Source: SIG673 sp045653945 (GTDB lineage: Bacteria; Bacillota; Clostridia; Oscillospirales; CAG-272). From it: a stretch of 64,000 nt of DNA. Where the stretch lies: positions 46,181-110,180 of the forward strand of contig JAZOML010000066.1 of assembly GCA_045653945.1 (NCBI GenBank), written 5' to 3'. Positions 52,806 through 60,744 of the stretch are shown here, in pieces; the stretch's first letter is position 1, and each line of letters begins with the position of its first letter. The notes under the pieces are model-generated. The model saw only the letters and a list, made by a program, of their open reading frames with translations, made no database searches and was not told the DNA's origin. The position numbers and the translations under genes are program-made.

Positions 52806-54043
52806 TTTTTATCATCCTCGTCGGGTGTATCGGTATTATCGGCATCGCTTTCAGACTTAGCTTCGTCCTCATCCTCGTCAATAAAGTGAAGAGAACGGAT
52901 TTTGTTTCCGTCCTTGTCGTAGCGACGGCGCTCAGGCATTTGTATATCGTCGTAGTGGCTTTTTTGCTCATTCTCGTCCTCGCTGCCATCTTCCTCACCC
53001 TCATCATCGTATTCCTCGTCATTATATTCCTCATCATCAATGTTGTGAAGAGATGCGCCGGTAGGAATTTCAGGTCGGACATAATCCTTGTTGTACTCCT
53101 CGATAATTGCCTCTACCTCGGCATCGGTGTAGACGGGAACAGGCATTGTCTTGTGTAGTATAACCGTAATAACAGTGCTGATAATACTTTGGTAAACCCA
53201 ATATACACCGATAATTGCGGGGAAGGTAAATGCAAAGTATCCTGTTACAAGACACATAATAAGATTAGTGATAAGCATACTCTTGTTTTGTGCAACAGCC
53301 TCGGGAGTTGAAAGGTCGGGCTTAGGACCTACAAGCTTGGTTACAAAGACACTTGCAAACTGAGCCAAAACGGTTAAAATAGGAATTAGTACGATAAGGT
53401 CAAACGAGAAGGTAGGAGTTTTTGCAAGGTCGATAGCACCGCCGAAAATTGTAAAATCCGGAAGAGTGTACTTGGCAGGAAAATAAGCCGCAAATAAATC
53501 AGGCTTACTTTGAATTATAGAAACAAGCTGCATTTCCGAAACGGCAAGATTATTGGCAGTTGCGCCTTCGGTGCTTAAAACGTTTGCTACGGCGGTTTTT
53601 ATGCTCTCGCCGACGTCAAGCTGACTGATGTTATCAATTACAGTTTGTTTAATTGCTGTCATATCAACAGACTCAACCTGTGAAATGTAGGTGAGGGGCG
53701 CATTGATAATGCTGAAAAGTACTATAACAATAAAAAGCTGAATAAGAAGAGGCAAGCAGCCGGAGGCAGCTTTTACATTTTCCTCTTGATTGAGCTTCAT
53801 TATGTCGTTTTGATACTCAAGCTGAACGTATCTGTCCTTTCGTCCCTCGTAACGCTTGCGGATTGCGAGCAATTTAGGCTTGATACGAGCCTGTCCTACT
53901 GCGTTTTTGTGTTGCATAATGTTTATGAACACAAAAGCTCCTTTTACAACGAGAGTAAAGAAAATCAATGCTAAGGCATAGTTATTCGTAAACGAATAAA
54001 AGAAGCGAAGAAGCATTGCAAAGAAATCATTTAAAAATCCCAT
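52802..54043 (-). CDS. YidC/Oxa1-family membrane protein insertase, atypical
   Basis: 413 residues, against about 260-290 for Gram-positive YidC. The core shows the family signature YALALIFFTLVVKGAFVF and LPLLIQLFIVIVLFSII. The position of the conserved groove Arg (normally ..L-V-R..) seems to be Lys34. After about residue 310 the protein ends in a ~100-residue strongly acidic tail rich in Asp/Glu, whereas most YidC have a basic, ribosome-binding tail. It is not in the rnpA-yidC locus. It is followed, with a 4-base overlap, by a repeat lipoprotein, so it may be a second insertase dedicated to a subset of envelope proteins. Confidence 0.85.
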   Translation of the reverse strand: MGFLNDFFAMLLRFFYSFTNNYALALIFFTLVVKGAFVFINIMQHKNAVGQARIKPKLLAIRKRYEGRKDRYVQLEYQNDIMKLNQEENVKAASGCLPLLIQLFIVIVLFSIINAPLTYISQVESVDMTAIKQTVIDNISQLDVGESIKTAVANVLSTEGATANNLAVSEMQLVSIIQSKPDLFAAYFPAKYTLPDFTIFGGAIDLAKTPTFSFDLIVLIPILTVLAQFASVFVTKLVGPKPDLSTPEAVAQNKSMLITNLIMCLVTGYFAFTFPAIIGVYWVYQSIISTVITVILHKTMPVPVYTDAEVEAIIEEYNKDYVRPEIPTGASLHNIDDEEYNDEEYDDEGEEDGSEDENEQKSHYDDIQMPERRRYDKDGNKIRSLHFIDEDEDEAKSESDADNTDTPDEDDKK

Positions 54044-54179
54044 AAGCTAAATCCTTTCATTTTTGCCAGAAAAAACTGACAATATGTAACTAGACTTATT
54101 TATTATACAACAATAAAAAAATAAAAAAACAGTTAAGTGTTGACCAAATGTAAAACTTTTAATAATTTTGGTAAATCCA

Positions 54180-54208
54180 TTGACAAAAAAAGTCAAAAAG
54201 TGTATCAT
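54180..54208 (+). promoter_or_regulatory. Promoter of the sufC-sufB-like operon
   Basis: TTGACA-N17-TATCAT, 58 bases before the ATG at 54266. No clear IscR-like site is seen. Confidence 0.65.
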
Positions 54209-54265
54209 AATATATGTAAAAATATGCTTGTCCGTAGATTTTACGGTCAAAGGAAGGAAAAATTA

Positions 54266-54997
54266 ATGCTTGAAATAAAAGACCTCGTTTTTGAGGTTAC
54301 TGACGAAAAGGGTAACATCCTGCGTATCCTCGATAACGTTTCCATAGATATTCCCGACGGTAAATTTTTCGTTATAACAGGTCCTAACGGCGGCGGAAAG
54401 TCCACTCTTGCAAGACTAATAATGGGACTTGAAAAGCCTACCTCGGGTAAAATTATATATAATGGCACCGATATAACCGAGATGGACGTAACCGAAAGAG
54501 CAAAGCTCGGTATCGGCTACGCTTTTCAGCAGCCCCCTCGCTTCAAGGGACTTACCGTAAACAAAATGCTCTCTCTTGCGGCGGGCAGGACACTCACCGA
54601 AAAGGAGTGCTGTACCTACCTTGCAAAGGTTGGACTTTGCTCGGCTGAATATGTCAAGCGTGAGCTTGACGGTTCCCTCTCGGGCGGTGAAATGAAGCGA
54701 ATAGAAATTGCGACACTTATGGCAAGAAAGCCGGAGCTATCTATCTTTGACGAGCCTGAGGCAGGAATTGACCTTTGGAGCTTTTCTATGCTCGTTGAAA
54801 CCTTTAAAAATATGCAAAGACTTAACGCAGGCGCAACTACAATTATCATATCTCACCAAGAGCGCATAATGACTCTTGCCGATGAAATGATTATCGTTGC
54901 CGACGGAAAAATTAAGAGTATTGGCGCAAGGGATGAGATGCTGCCGAGGCTTATGCGTGAGTTTTCCTCGCCTAAATGCGTCAAGGTAGAGGACTAA
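54266..54997 (+). CDS. sufC: Fe-S cluster assembly ATPase SufC (SmsC-like)
   Basis: 244 residues. ABC ATPase with Walker A GPNGGGKSTL, Q loop AFQQPPRF, signature LSGGEMKRIEIA, Walker B LSIFDEPEAGIDL (D-E-P-E in place of D-E-x-D, typical of SufC) and switch His in IIISHQERIM. It powers the SufB-type scaffold for building iron-sulfur clusters. AAGGAAGG precedes the ATG; an upstream in-frame extension would start before the promoter. Only one partner gene follows. Confidence 0.93.
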   Translation: MLEIKDLVFEVTDEKGNILRILDNVSIDIPDGKFFVITGPNGGGKSTLARLIMGLEKPTSGKIIYNGTDITEMDVTERAKLGIGYAFQQPPRFKGLTVNKMLSLAAGRTLTEKECCTYLAKVGLCSAEYVKRELDGSLSGGEMKRIEIATLMARKPELSIFDEPEAGIDLWSFSMLVETFKNMQRLNAGATTIIISHQERIMTLADEMIIVADGKIKSIGARDEMLPRLMREFSSPKCVKVED

Positions 54998-55011
54998 GGA
55001 GGAAAAGCAAA

Positions 55012-55929
55012 ATGGAAAAAAGAGATATTGAGCTTTTAAAACAGGTTGCCGACCTTCACGATGTACCTAAGGGCGCATACAACATTAGAAAAAACAGCGG
55101 CAGCGCAGGTAGAAACAGTACTGCTAATATTGAGATAACCTCAAAAGAGGATAAGCCGGGTATTGATATCAAAATCAAGGACGGCACAACGAACGAATCG
55201 GTTCATATCCCTGTAATTATAACCGAAACTGGAATTGACGAAATGGTATATAACGACTTTTATATCGGTGATAACTGCGACGTTCTTATCGTTGCAGGCT
55301 GCGGTATTCACAATGCAGGAGATAAGGACTCAAAGCACGACGGTATCCACCGCTTTGTTGTCGGTAATAATTCAAAAATCAGATACGTTGAAAAGCACTA
55401 TGGCGATGGCGACGGAAACGGTAAGAGAGTAATGAATCCTGAAACAATTCTTACTCTTGGCGAAAACTCCACCTGCGAAATGGAAATGGTGCAAATAAAG
55501 GGTGTTGACTCCACAGTCCGCAATATGACGGCGGATCTTGGTAAGGGTGCAAAGCTTATAGTTACAGAGCGACTTATGACTCACGGACAACAGTATGCAC
55601 GCTCCGATATGACGATTAACTTAAACGGAGAGGAATCGTCGGCACAAATTGTTTCCCGCTCGGTAGGTAAGGATACCTCAGAGCAGGTATTTAATCCCAT
55701 AGCAGTCGGAAATAACGCCTGCCGCGCTCATATACAGTGCGACTCTATAATTATGGGTGATGCCAAAATTCGCTCTATTCCTGAAATAGCGGCAAATCAC
55801 CGCGAGGCGCAAATTGTCCACGAGGCGGCTATCGGAAGAATTAACGGAGATCAGCTTTTAAAGCTGCAAACACTCGGTCTTACCGCCGAGGAGGCCGAAG
55901 AGGTTATAATTAACGGATTTCTTAAATAA
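55012..55929 (+). CDS. Minimal SufB/SufD-type Fe-S scaffold protein (SmsB-like)
   Basis: 306 residues, much shorter than SufB or SufD of E. coli (about 420-495). It keeps the beta-helix core and the C-terminal motif RSIPEIAANHREAQIVHEAAIGRI, with a nearby Cys in QCDSIIMGDAK and a second in NACRAH. It follows sufC by 14 bases with an AAGGAGG site. This two-gene SufC-SufB form without sufD, sufS or sufU fits the minimal SMS-type systems known from archaea and anaerobic bacteria, proposed to be the ancestral SUF. Confidence 0.85.
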   Translation: MEKRDIELLKQVADLHDVPKGAYNIRKNSGSAGRNSTANIEITSKEDKPGIDIKIKDGTTNESVHIPVIITETGIDEMVYNDFYIGDNCDVLIVAGCGIHNAGDKDSKHDGIHRFVVGNNSKIRYVEKHYGDGDGNGKRVMNPETILTLGENSTCEMEMVQIKGVDSTVRNMTADLGKGAKLIVTERLMTHGQQYARSDMTINLNGEESSAQIVSRSVGKDTSEQVFNPIAVGNNACRAHIQCDSIIMGDAKIRSIPEIAANHREAQIVHEAAIGRINGDQLLKLQTLGLTAEEAEEVIINGFLK

Positions 55930-55935
55930 AATTAG

Positions 55936-55965
55936 ACAGTCGGACGCTTAGCCCGACTGTTTTTC
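55936..55965 (+). terminator. Terminator after the sufC-sufB-like operon
   Basis: An 8-bp stem ACAGTCGG/CCGACTGT, 9-base loop, followed by TTTTCTGT. Confidence 0.82.
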
Positions 55966-56069
55966 TGTATATTATGGGAAAAATAACGAAGTTAACTAAA
56001 TGTTAATAAATATTTTGCTTGTAGTTTAATATTATTTGCTATTTTAGTATGTTGAAGGGAGATGATTAA

Positions 56070-56162
56070 ATGGATTCGCTTCCGCGAGGGACGAACTTTT
56101 CAGCTGTAATCAAAAATCCACCTGTATCGTTTAGAGTTCGCTTTTTTAAGCTTAGAACCTGA
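56070..56162 (+). CDS. Possible 30-residue basic peptide upstream of the CNNM gene
   Basis: An open frame of 30 codons starts MDSLPRGTNFSAVIKNPPVS and ends in FRVRFFKLRT, with GGGAG 8 bases upstream. It is basic and aromatic at its C-terminus. It lies in the 290-base gap before the transporter gene, whose remaining sequence shows no known riboswitch. It could be a leader peptide, a small protein or chance. Confidence 0.25.
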   Translation: MDSLPRGTNFSAVIKNPPVSFRVRFFKLRT

Positions 56163-56216
56163 TGCACTTAAAAACTCGAACTGAAAACAATACGTAAATA
56201 AAAAAGGAGATTTGAT

Positions 56217-57530
56217 ATGATACAGCAATTATTATTGCAGCTAATACTTATATTACTTAATGCATTTTTTGCCGCTGCAGAAATAGCACTCATTTCGATA
56301 AACGAAAATAAGGTGAGAGCTCAGGCAGAGGATGGCGACAAAAAAGCAAAGAAAATGCTTAAAATTATTGAGGAGCCCACAAAATTCCTCTCAACAATAC
56401 AAATTGGTATAACCCTTGCAGGTTTTCTTGGCTCGGCTTTTGCGGCTGATAACTTTGCCGAAAGACTCACCAAATCATTCATTTCGTCGTTTGGTTGGGC
56501 AGCTAATTACTATGAGCTAATAGATACCGTTTCGGTTATTATAATTACACTTATCCTTTCGTACTTTACACTTGTACTTGGTGAGCTTGTGCCTAAACGC
56601 CTTGCTATGAAGCATAAGGATAAGCTTGCGGGTTCCGCTTGCGGAATAATATCCGTACTTGCAGGTGTGCTAAGACCTATAATTTGGTTTTTATCCGTTT
56701 CAACTAATATCGTGCTAAGAATTTTTGGTGTAGACCCTAAGGAAAAGGACGAAACCGTTTCCGAAGAGGACATTGTTATAATGCTCGATGCGGGTGCAGA
56801 CGAGGGAACTCTTAAGCAGGATGATATCGAGTATATCAAAAACGTCTTTAAGCTTGAAAGAATGACAGCCGATGAGGTTATGACACACAGAAACTCCGTT
56901 GTTGCTATCCCGGTTGATGCAACGGACAGTGAAATTCTTTCGATTATCAATGACGAGGGTTACTCAAGAATACCCGTTTATACCGAAAGCATCGATAAGA
57001 TAGACGGTATAATCCACGCAAAGGAATACCTTATTAAGCGTGAACAGGAGGGCTTTAAGCTCGAGGATATTATGCACGAGCCCACCTACGTTCCCGAGTC
57101 CGTTCACCTTGACGCACTGTTTAAGGATATGCAAAAGAAGCATACACATATAGTTGTTGTCGTCAGTGAATACGGTCATACCTCAGGTATTATTACGATG
57201 GAGGATATAATCGAGGAGTTGGTTGGCGAAATTTGGGACGAGCAGGACGAGGCGGTTGAAAATATAATCAACACTGCCGAAAATCTCTATACAGTTCTCG
57301 CTTCAACACCTATTGACGAATTCTTTGAGCACTTTGAGCTAAGAAAAGACGAGGAAATAGAGGCAAATACCGTAAACGGCTTTATAACCGCACAAATAGG
57401 AAATATTCCTAAGATTGGTGATACCGTTAAATACGAAAACCTTGAAATAGTGGTTGCAGAGGCTGACGAGCTTATTGCAAAAACTCTTATGGTAACTGTT
57501 ACCGAAAAAGAAGAGTCAGAAGAAGAATAA
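56217..57530 (+). CDS. CNNM/CorC-HlyC family transporter (hemolysin-like, CBS pair)
   Basis: 437 residues. The N-terminal CNNM membrane domain has 3-4 segments (about 1-160; NAFFAAAEIALISINENKVRA, VLGELVPKRLA). A CBS pair (about 205-320) contains DEVMTHRNSVVAI and VVVVSEYGHTSGIITMEDI. The CorC_HlyC domain closes (about 345-430). These proteins are linked to magnesium or cobalt efflux. A GGAGATTT site lies just upstream of the ATG. It stands alone, between two terminators. Confidence 0.92.
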   Translation: MIQQLLLQLILILLNAFFAAAEIALISINENKVRAQAEDGDKKAKKMLKIIEEPTKFLSTIQIGITLAGFLGSAFAADNFAERLTKSFISSFGWAANYYELIDTVSVIIITLILSYFTLVLGELVPKRLAMKHKDKLAGSACGIISVLAGVLRPIIWFLSVSTNIVLRIFGVDPKEKDETVSEEDIVIMLDAGADEGTLKQDDIEYIKNVFKLERMTADEVMTHRNSVVAIPVDATDSEILSIINDEGYSRIPVYTESIDKIDGIIHAKEYLIKREQEGFKLEDIMHEPTYVPESVHLDALFKDMQKKHTHIVVVVSEYGHTSGIITMEDIIEELVGEIWDEQDEAVENIINTAENLYTVLASTPIDEFFEHFELRKDEEIEANTVNGFITAQIGNIPKIGDTVKYENLEIVVAEADELIAKTLMVTVTEKEESEEE

Positions 57531-57531
57531 T

Positions 57532-57567
57532 AAAAATTCCTTGCCAATCGGCAAGGAATTTTTTTAC
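57532..57567 (+). terminator. Bidirectional terminator between the CNNM and Nudix genes
   Basis: A 14-bp stem AAAAATTCCTTGCC/GGCAAGGAATTTTT with a 4-base loop and further T residues. Confidence 0.87.
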
Positions 57568-57572
57568 TTAAA

Positions 57573-58133
57573 TTAAAGACCGAGCAAAACTTTTGCTTTA
57601 AGCACAGCCGCCTGAGTTTTACCGTCGGGAATTTCTCCGTTTAAAATCATATCAACAACAGTATTAAAGGGCAGCGGAACGAGAGTAAGGAACTCGTCCT
57701 CGTCAAGGTCCTGCTTTCCCGTTTTAAGACCGGTTGCAACGTACATATAAATTTTTTCGGAAAGAATTGCGGGAGAAGAATAAAATTCCCCGATAAACTG
57801 TAAATTTTCGGGGATGATACCCGTTTCCTCTAAAAGCTCACGCTTTGCGGCATCAAGAGGGTTGGTTTCACCCGCATCAATCTTACCTGCAGGAATTTCC
57901 CAAATAACGTCGTTAAATGGATAACGAAACTGCCTTTCCATAATAATTTCACCGTTTTCGGTTATCGGAACAATACAAACCGCTCCGTTGTGAAGTGCAA
58001 CCTCACGCTTGGCAGGTGCGCCGTTAGGTAATAGAACGTCATCGTTTACAATGTGTAGGATACGTCCGTTATATATTTCAGTTCTTGCAACAAAACGTTC
58101 AGCGAGCTTGTTGAATAATTCTTTTTCGTTCAT
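57573..58133 (-). CDS. Nudix hydrolase, ADP-ribose pyrophosphatase type
   Basis: 186 residues. The Nudix box reads GKIDAGETNPLDAAKRELLEETG, matching GX5EX7REUXEEXGU, with IWEIPAG just before it, as in NudF/YqkG. The N-terminal strand pair EIYNGRILHIVNDDVLLPNG is typical of ADP-sugar pyrophosphatases. It clears ADP-ribose or ADP-sugars. ADP-glucose from the glg operon could be a substrate, but that is only a guess. Confidence 0.9.
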   Translation of the reverse strand: MNEKELFNKLAERFVARTEIYNGRILHIVNDDVLLPNGAPAKREVALHNGAVCIVPITENGEIIMERQFRYPFNDVIWEIPAGKIDAGETNPLDAAKRELLEETGIIPENLQFIGEFYSSPAILSEKIYMYVATGLKTGKQDLDEDEFLTLVPLPFNTVVDMILNGEIPDGKTQAAVLKAKVLLGL

Positions 58134-58243
58134 TTTAGGTTGTGTCCTTTCGCTCTGACGCTATAAATTGTGTGTTTTTGTAAAACTTCTATAAGTATTG
58201 TACCATATTTTGTGAAAATGTCAATATTTTTTTGTTAAAAGTA

Positions 58244-58273
58244 TTGACAAAAATAAAATTTATATGTTATACT
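58244..58273 (+). promoter_or_regulatory. Promoter of the 58402 small-protein/hslO unit
   Basis: TTGACA-N18-TATACT. It predicts a 5' leader of about 120 bases before the first ATG, with two hairpins. Confidence 0.7.
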
Positions 58274-58279
58274 TTATTA

Positions 58280-58375
58280 TGTTAGGGTATGTTTATTTTA
58301 ACCCTGAATTTTAATTTGATTTTTTCGTACCCTTAGGTGGCGGCTTTTTCACCAAAAGGGTTATATATATACAAC
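58280..58375 (+). other. Structured 5' leader of the small-protein/hslO transcript
   Basis: The leader holds AGGGT (58284), ACCCT (58301), ACCCTT (58329) and AAGGGT (58356). The first and second can form one hairpin; the third and fourth form another that also contains GGTG/CACC (58336/58350). Other pairings among the four are equally possible. No T run follows, so it is not a plain terminator. Confidence 0.4.
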
Positions 58376-58401
58376 TGAATACTTGGAAAGGTAGAAAAAA
58401 T

Positions 58402-58719
58402 ATGAAATTTTTGACAGTACAGGAATTTCAAGCCCTTTCAGAACCGGATAAAAGCGATTATTACGAGAAACTTTTGTCGGAGAGAGAAATCTCCGCTACG
58501 GCAGAACAATTGGAAATACTTGCCGTAGAGTTTTATAATATTGATTATATGGACTCAAGAGAGATAGCTATGGAGCTTAAGCTTGAGGCTGAAAAATTAT
58601 ACCAAGCAGATAGAGACTACGCAAAGGAAAGAAGGAAAAAGGGGCTTCTTGTTTCCTTTGTTGTTATCTGCGCCGCCGTCATCGTTGCAAGTGCGGTGGT
58701 AATTATAGGATTGTTTTAA
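58402..58719 (+). CDS. Small single-pass membrane protein, unknown
   Basis: 105 residues. A charged helical N-terminal part (about 1-80, LTVQEFQALSEPDKSDYYEK, probably coiled) is followed by a C-terminal membrane helix (about 84-105, LVSFVVICAAVIVASAVVII). This is a tail-anchored layout with the N-terminus in the cytoplasm. It lies 16 bases before hslO, so co-expression is likely. I do not recognise the family. Confidence 0.6.
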   Translation: MKFLTVQEFQALSEPDKSDYYEKLLSEREISATAEQLEILAVEFYNIDYMDSREIAMELKLEAEKLYQADRDYAKERRKKGLLVSFVVICAAVIVASAVVIIGLF

Positions 58720-58735
58720 AGGAACGGCATACTCA

Positions 58736-59608
58736 ATGGGTAAAATTATTCGCGCTATAACAACTGACGGAAGCGCAAGACTTTTTCTTGAAATAAGCAC
58801 TGATATCGTGCAAAGAGCACAAAATATACATAATACGTCAAAGACGGTAACCGCAGTTATTGGAAGAGCCCTTACAGCTGCATCACTTATGGGATGTATG
58901 CTAAAGGATAAAAAGGACTCTCTGACGCTCCAATTTAACGGAGACGGACCTGTTGGAACAGTGCTTTGCGTCAGTGATTATATGGGAAACGTGCGCGGAT
59001 GCGTTGGAAATCCCGAAATAGAGCTGCCTGCAAATCCACAGGGAAAGCTTGACGTTGGCGGGGCAGTAGGTCGCGGCACGTTTTACGTTGCAAAGGATAT
59101 GGGGGCAGGTGAGCCGTACGTTGGTCTTTGTAACATAGTTTCGGGTGAAATTGCTGAGGATATAACGAGATATTTCGTTACGAGTGAGCAAACACCGACA
59201 GTATGTGCTCTTGGAGTAAGATGCGGCGAGGATAAAAAATGTACCTCGGCAGGCGGATATATTTTACAGCTTATGCCCGGCGCAAACGAGGAAACCATCA
59301 GCCGTCTTGAAGAAAATATCGGACTTGTTCCGTCAATTTCTAAGGCGGTTACAATGGAAAATTGCGAGGAATTTATCATTTCAACCCTTTTTAGAGGACT
59401 TGAATTTGAGATTTTCGATGAATTTGACGCCGAATACCGCTGTACCTGCTCTCGCGAAAGCTACGAAAAGGCGCTTATAAGCCTTGGCGCAGGTGAGCTT
59501 GATGAAATGATAGCGGAAGATAAGCCTATTGAGATGACCTGTCGCTTCTGCGATAATAAACAGACCTTTACAGCGGAGGAGCTGAGAGCTCTTCGCTCAC
59601 AAATATAA
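58736..59608 (+). CDS. hslO: Redox-regulated chaperone Hsp33
   Basis: 290 residues, standard length. The four zinc-binding Cys at the end are visible as CTCSRE and MTCRFCDNK. It is a holdase switched on by oxidation and unfolding. It follows the tail-anchored small protein gene in what looks like one transcript from the promoter at 58244. It overlaps nothing and has no clear terminator before murI. Confidence 0.95.
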   Translation: MGKIIRAITTDGSARLFLEISTDIVQRAQNIHNTSKTVTAVIGRALTAASLMGCMLKDKKDSLTLQFNGDGPVGTVLCVSDYMGNVRGCVGNPEIELPANPQGKLDVGGAVGRGTFYVAKDMGAGEPYVGLCNIVSGEIAEDITRYFVTSEQTPTVCALGVRCGEDKKCTSAGGYILQLMPGANEETISRLEENIGLVPSISKAVTMENCEEFIISTLFRGLEFEIFDEFDAEYRCTCSRESYEKALISLGAGELDEMIAEDKPIEMTCRFCDNKQTFTAEELRALRSQI

Positions 59609-59672
59609 TTTAGTCATAAAATTTAATGCAGGCAAATACCTTTTTAGTACCGAAAAAAACGGGAAAACGGGG

Positions 59673-60440
59673 GTGTTTGTTTTGTCATACCCAAATTTTG
59701 TTGGCGTTATTGACTCTGGGCTTGGTGGAATTAGCGTTTTAAGGGCCTTGAAAAGTGTTTTACCTTGCGAAAATTACTTATATTTTGCTGATAAAGATAA
59801 CGCTCCTTACGGAACTAAAAGCGACTCTGAAATAATTTCTCTAACCGATAGAAACGTAAACTACCTTATTTCGCTCGGTGCAAAAGCTATAGTTATTGCC
59901 TGTAATACCGCAACCTCTGTTGCGGCGCATCTACTAAGGAAAAAGTATAATATTCCTATAATCGGTCTTGAACCTGCTATTAAGCCTGCAATTAAGAGCT
60001 TTCCAAAGGGCAAAATACTTGTTATGGCAACACCTGTTACGCTTTCGCACGAGAAATTTCAAAATCTCCTTGATACACTTGGAAGAAGATATTTCACTTT
60101 ACTACCTGCACCGCATCTCGTTGAGTACGTTGAAAAGGGCTTTGCTGATAGAGAAGAAACTGTTAACTACTTGCGTGAGCTTTTTTGGCGCTTTCAAAAC
60201 GTCAAATTTGATGCGTGCGTGCTTGGTTGTACGCATTTTCCGTTTGTTAAAAATGAAATTGTTGAAGCACTCGGATATACGCCGAGCTTTTTTGACGGAG
60301 CAAATGGAACTGCAAGTTGCCTTAAAAACACCCTTCAAAGACTTGATTTGCTTAACAGTGATAACGAGCAACCGCTTGTTGTGTGGAATACAAAATATGA
60401 TAATAATTTGCAAAATAGATTGTTATATAACAATATATGA
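59673..60440 (+). CDS. murI: Glutamate racemase
   Basis: 255 residues. It supplies D-glutamate for peptidoglycan. Its two catalytic Cys are in VIACNTATSVAAHLL and VLGCTHFPFVK, and the phosphate/carboxylate loop in GVIDSGLGGISVLRAL. The start codon is not certain: GTG at 59673 or TTG at 59682; the G-rich run CGGGGGTG would serve as ribosome binding site for the TTG. The C-terminus is plain and short. Confidence 0.93.
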   Translation: MFVLSYPNFVGVIDSGLGGISVLRALKSVLPCENYLYFADKDNAPYGTKSDSEIISLTDRNVNYLISLGAKAIVIACNTATSVAAHLLRKKYNIPIIGLEPAIKPAIKSFPKGKILVMATPVTLSHEKFQNLLDTLGRRYFTLLPAPHLVEYVEKGFADREETVNYLRELFWRFQNVKFDACVLGCTHFPFVKNEIVEALGYTPSFFDGANGTASCLKNTLQRLDLLNSDNEQPLVVWNTKYDNNLQNRLLYNNI

Positions 60441-60477
60441 CTATTGAAATACAACAAAAAACAAAATATATAATTTT

Positions 60478-60504
60478 TGCTTGGTGGACGCACCGAGCAT
60501 TTTT
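60478..60504 (+). terminator. Terminator after murI
   Basis: A 9-bp stem TGCTTGGTG/CACCGAGCA (one T-G pair), loop GACG, followed by TTTTT. It cleanly separates murI from the next unit. Confidence 0.85.
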
Positions 60505-60533
60505 AATTAAATTTGTAAATTTAAAAATTTCTA

Positions 60534-60562
60534 TTTACAAAATGAAATATATGTGCTATAAT
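60534..60562 (+). promoter_or_regulatory. Promoter of the leader RNA/membrane protein unit
   Basis: TTTACA-N17-TATAAT. Seven bases downstream is G at 60569, exactly the first base of the long closing stem of the RNA. Confidence 0.8.
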
Positions 60563-60568
60563 AGATTT

Positions 60569-60728
60569 GCGACACAACTGAATACGTTGATTACAGTGTA
60601 AGTGTTTTTACTATAATTATGGTAAAAATGCATACTCTTTTTTCGCTTACCCTGTAATCGAAAGTTGTGTCGCAGCAATCGGAGCTATGTGTTTTTCGTG
60701 CGTAGCTTCGGCTGCGCACTTTTTATTT
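60569..60728 (+). ncRNA. Structured leader RNA with terminator (unidentified class)
   Basis: A transcript of about 155-160 bases. A closing stem of 11 bp, GCGACACAACT (60569-60579)/AGTTGTGTCGC (60663-60673), encloses an asymmetric internal loop, a second stem GATTACAG-T-GTAAG (60589-60602)/CTTAC-C-CTGTAATC (60646-60659), and an apical hairpin TTTTTAC...GTAAAAA (60605-60628) with an unpaired U-rich 3' side. A terminator, GTGCGTAGC/GCTGCGCAC with a TTCG loop and TTTTT, ends it at 60698-60724. GGAGCTATG (60681-60689) can instead pair with CGTAGCTTC (60701-60709), breaking the terminator. I match it to no known riboswitch; a 6S-like RNA is an alternative. The next gene begins only 20 bases after the T run. 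Confidence 0.72.
60698..60724 (+). terminator. Terminator in the leader RNA, upstream of the membrane protein gene
   Basis: A 9-bp stem (one G-T pair) closed by a UUCG tetraloop and followed by TTTTTATTTT. Because it lies between the promoter and the coding region, it probably acts as an attenuator. Confidence 0.83.
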
Positions 60729-60744
60729 TAAGGAGAGAAAGAAT

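Noticed and set aside
54137..54265. In-frame N-terminal extension of SufC
   Set aside because: It would begin upstream of the promoter hexamers, and the family start MLEIKDLVF has a strong ribosome binding site.
55970..56216. M-box or manganese riboswitch before the CNNM gene
   Set aside because: The conserved core sequences of those classes could not be found by eye; only a short open frame is present.
60569..60728. Leader RNA as a retron ncRNA or T-box
   Set aside because: There is no reverse transcriptase nearby, no AGGGTGG-type T-box sequence and no specifier stem I; the linked gene is a membrane protein.
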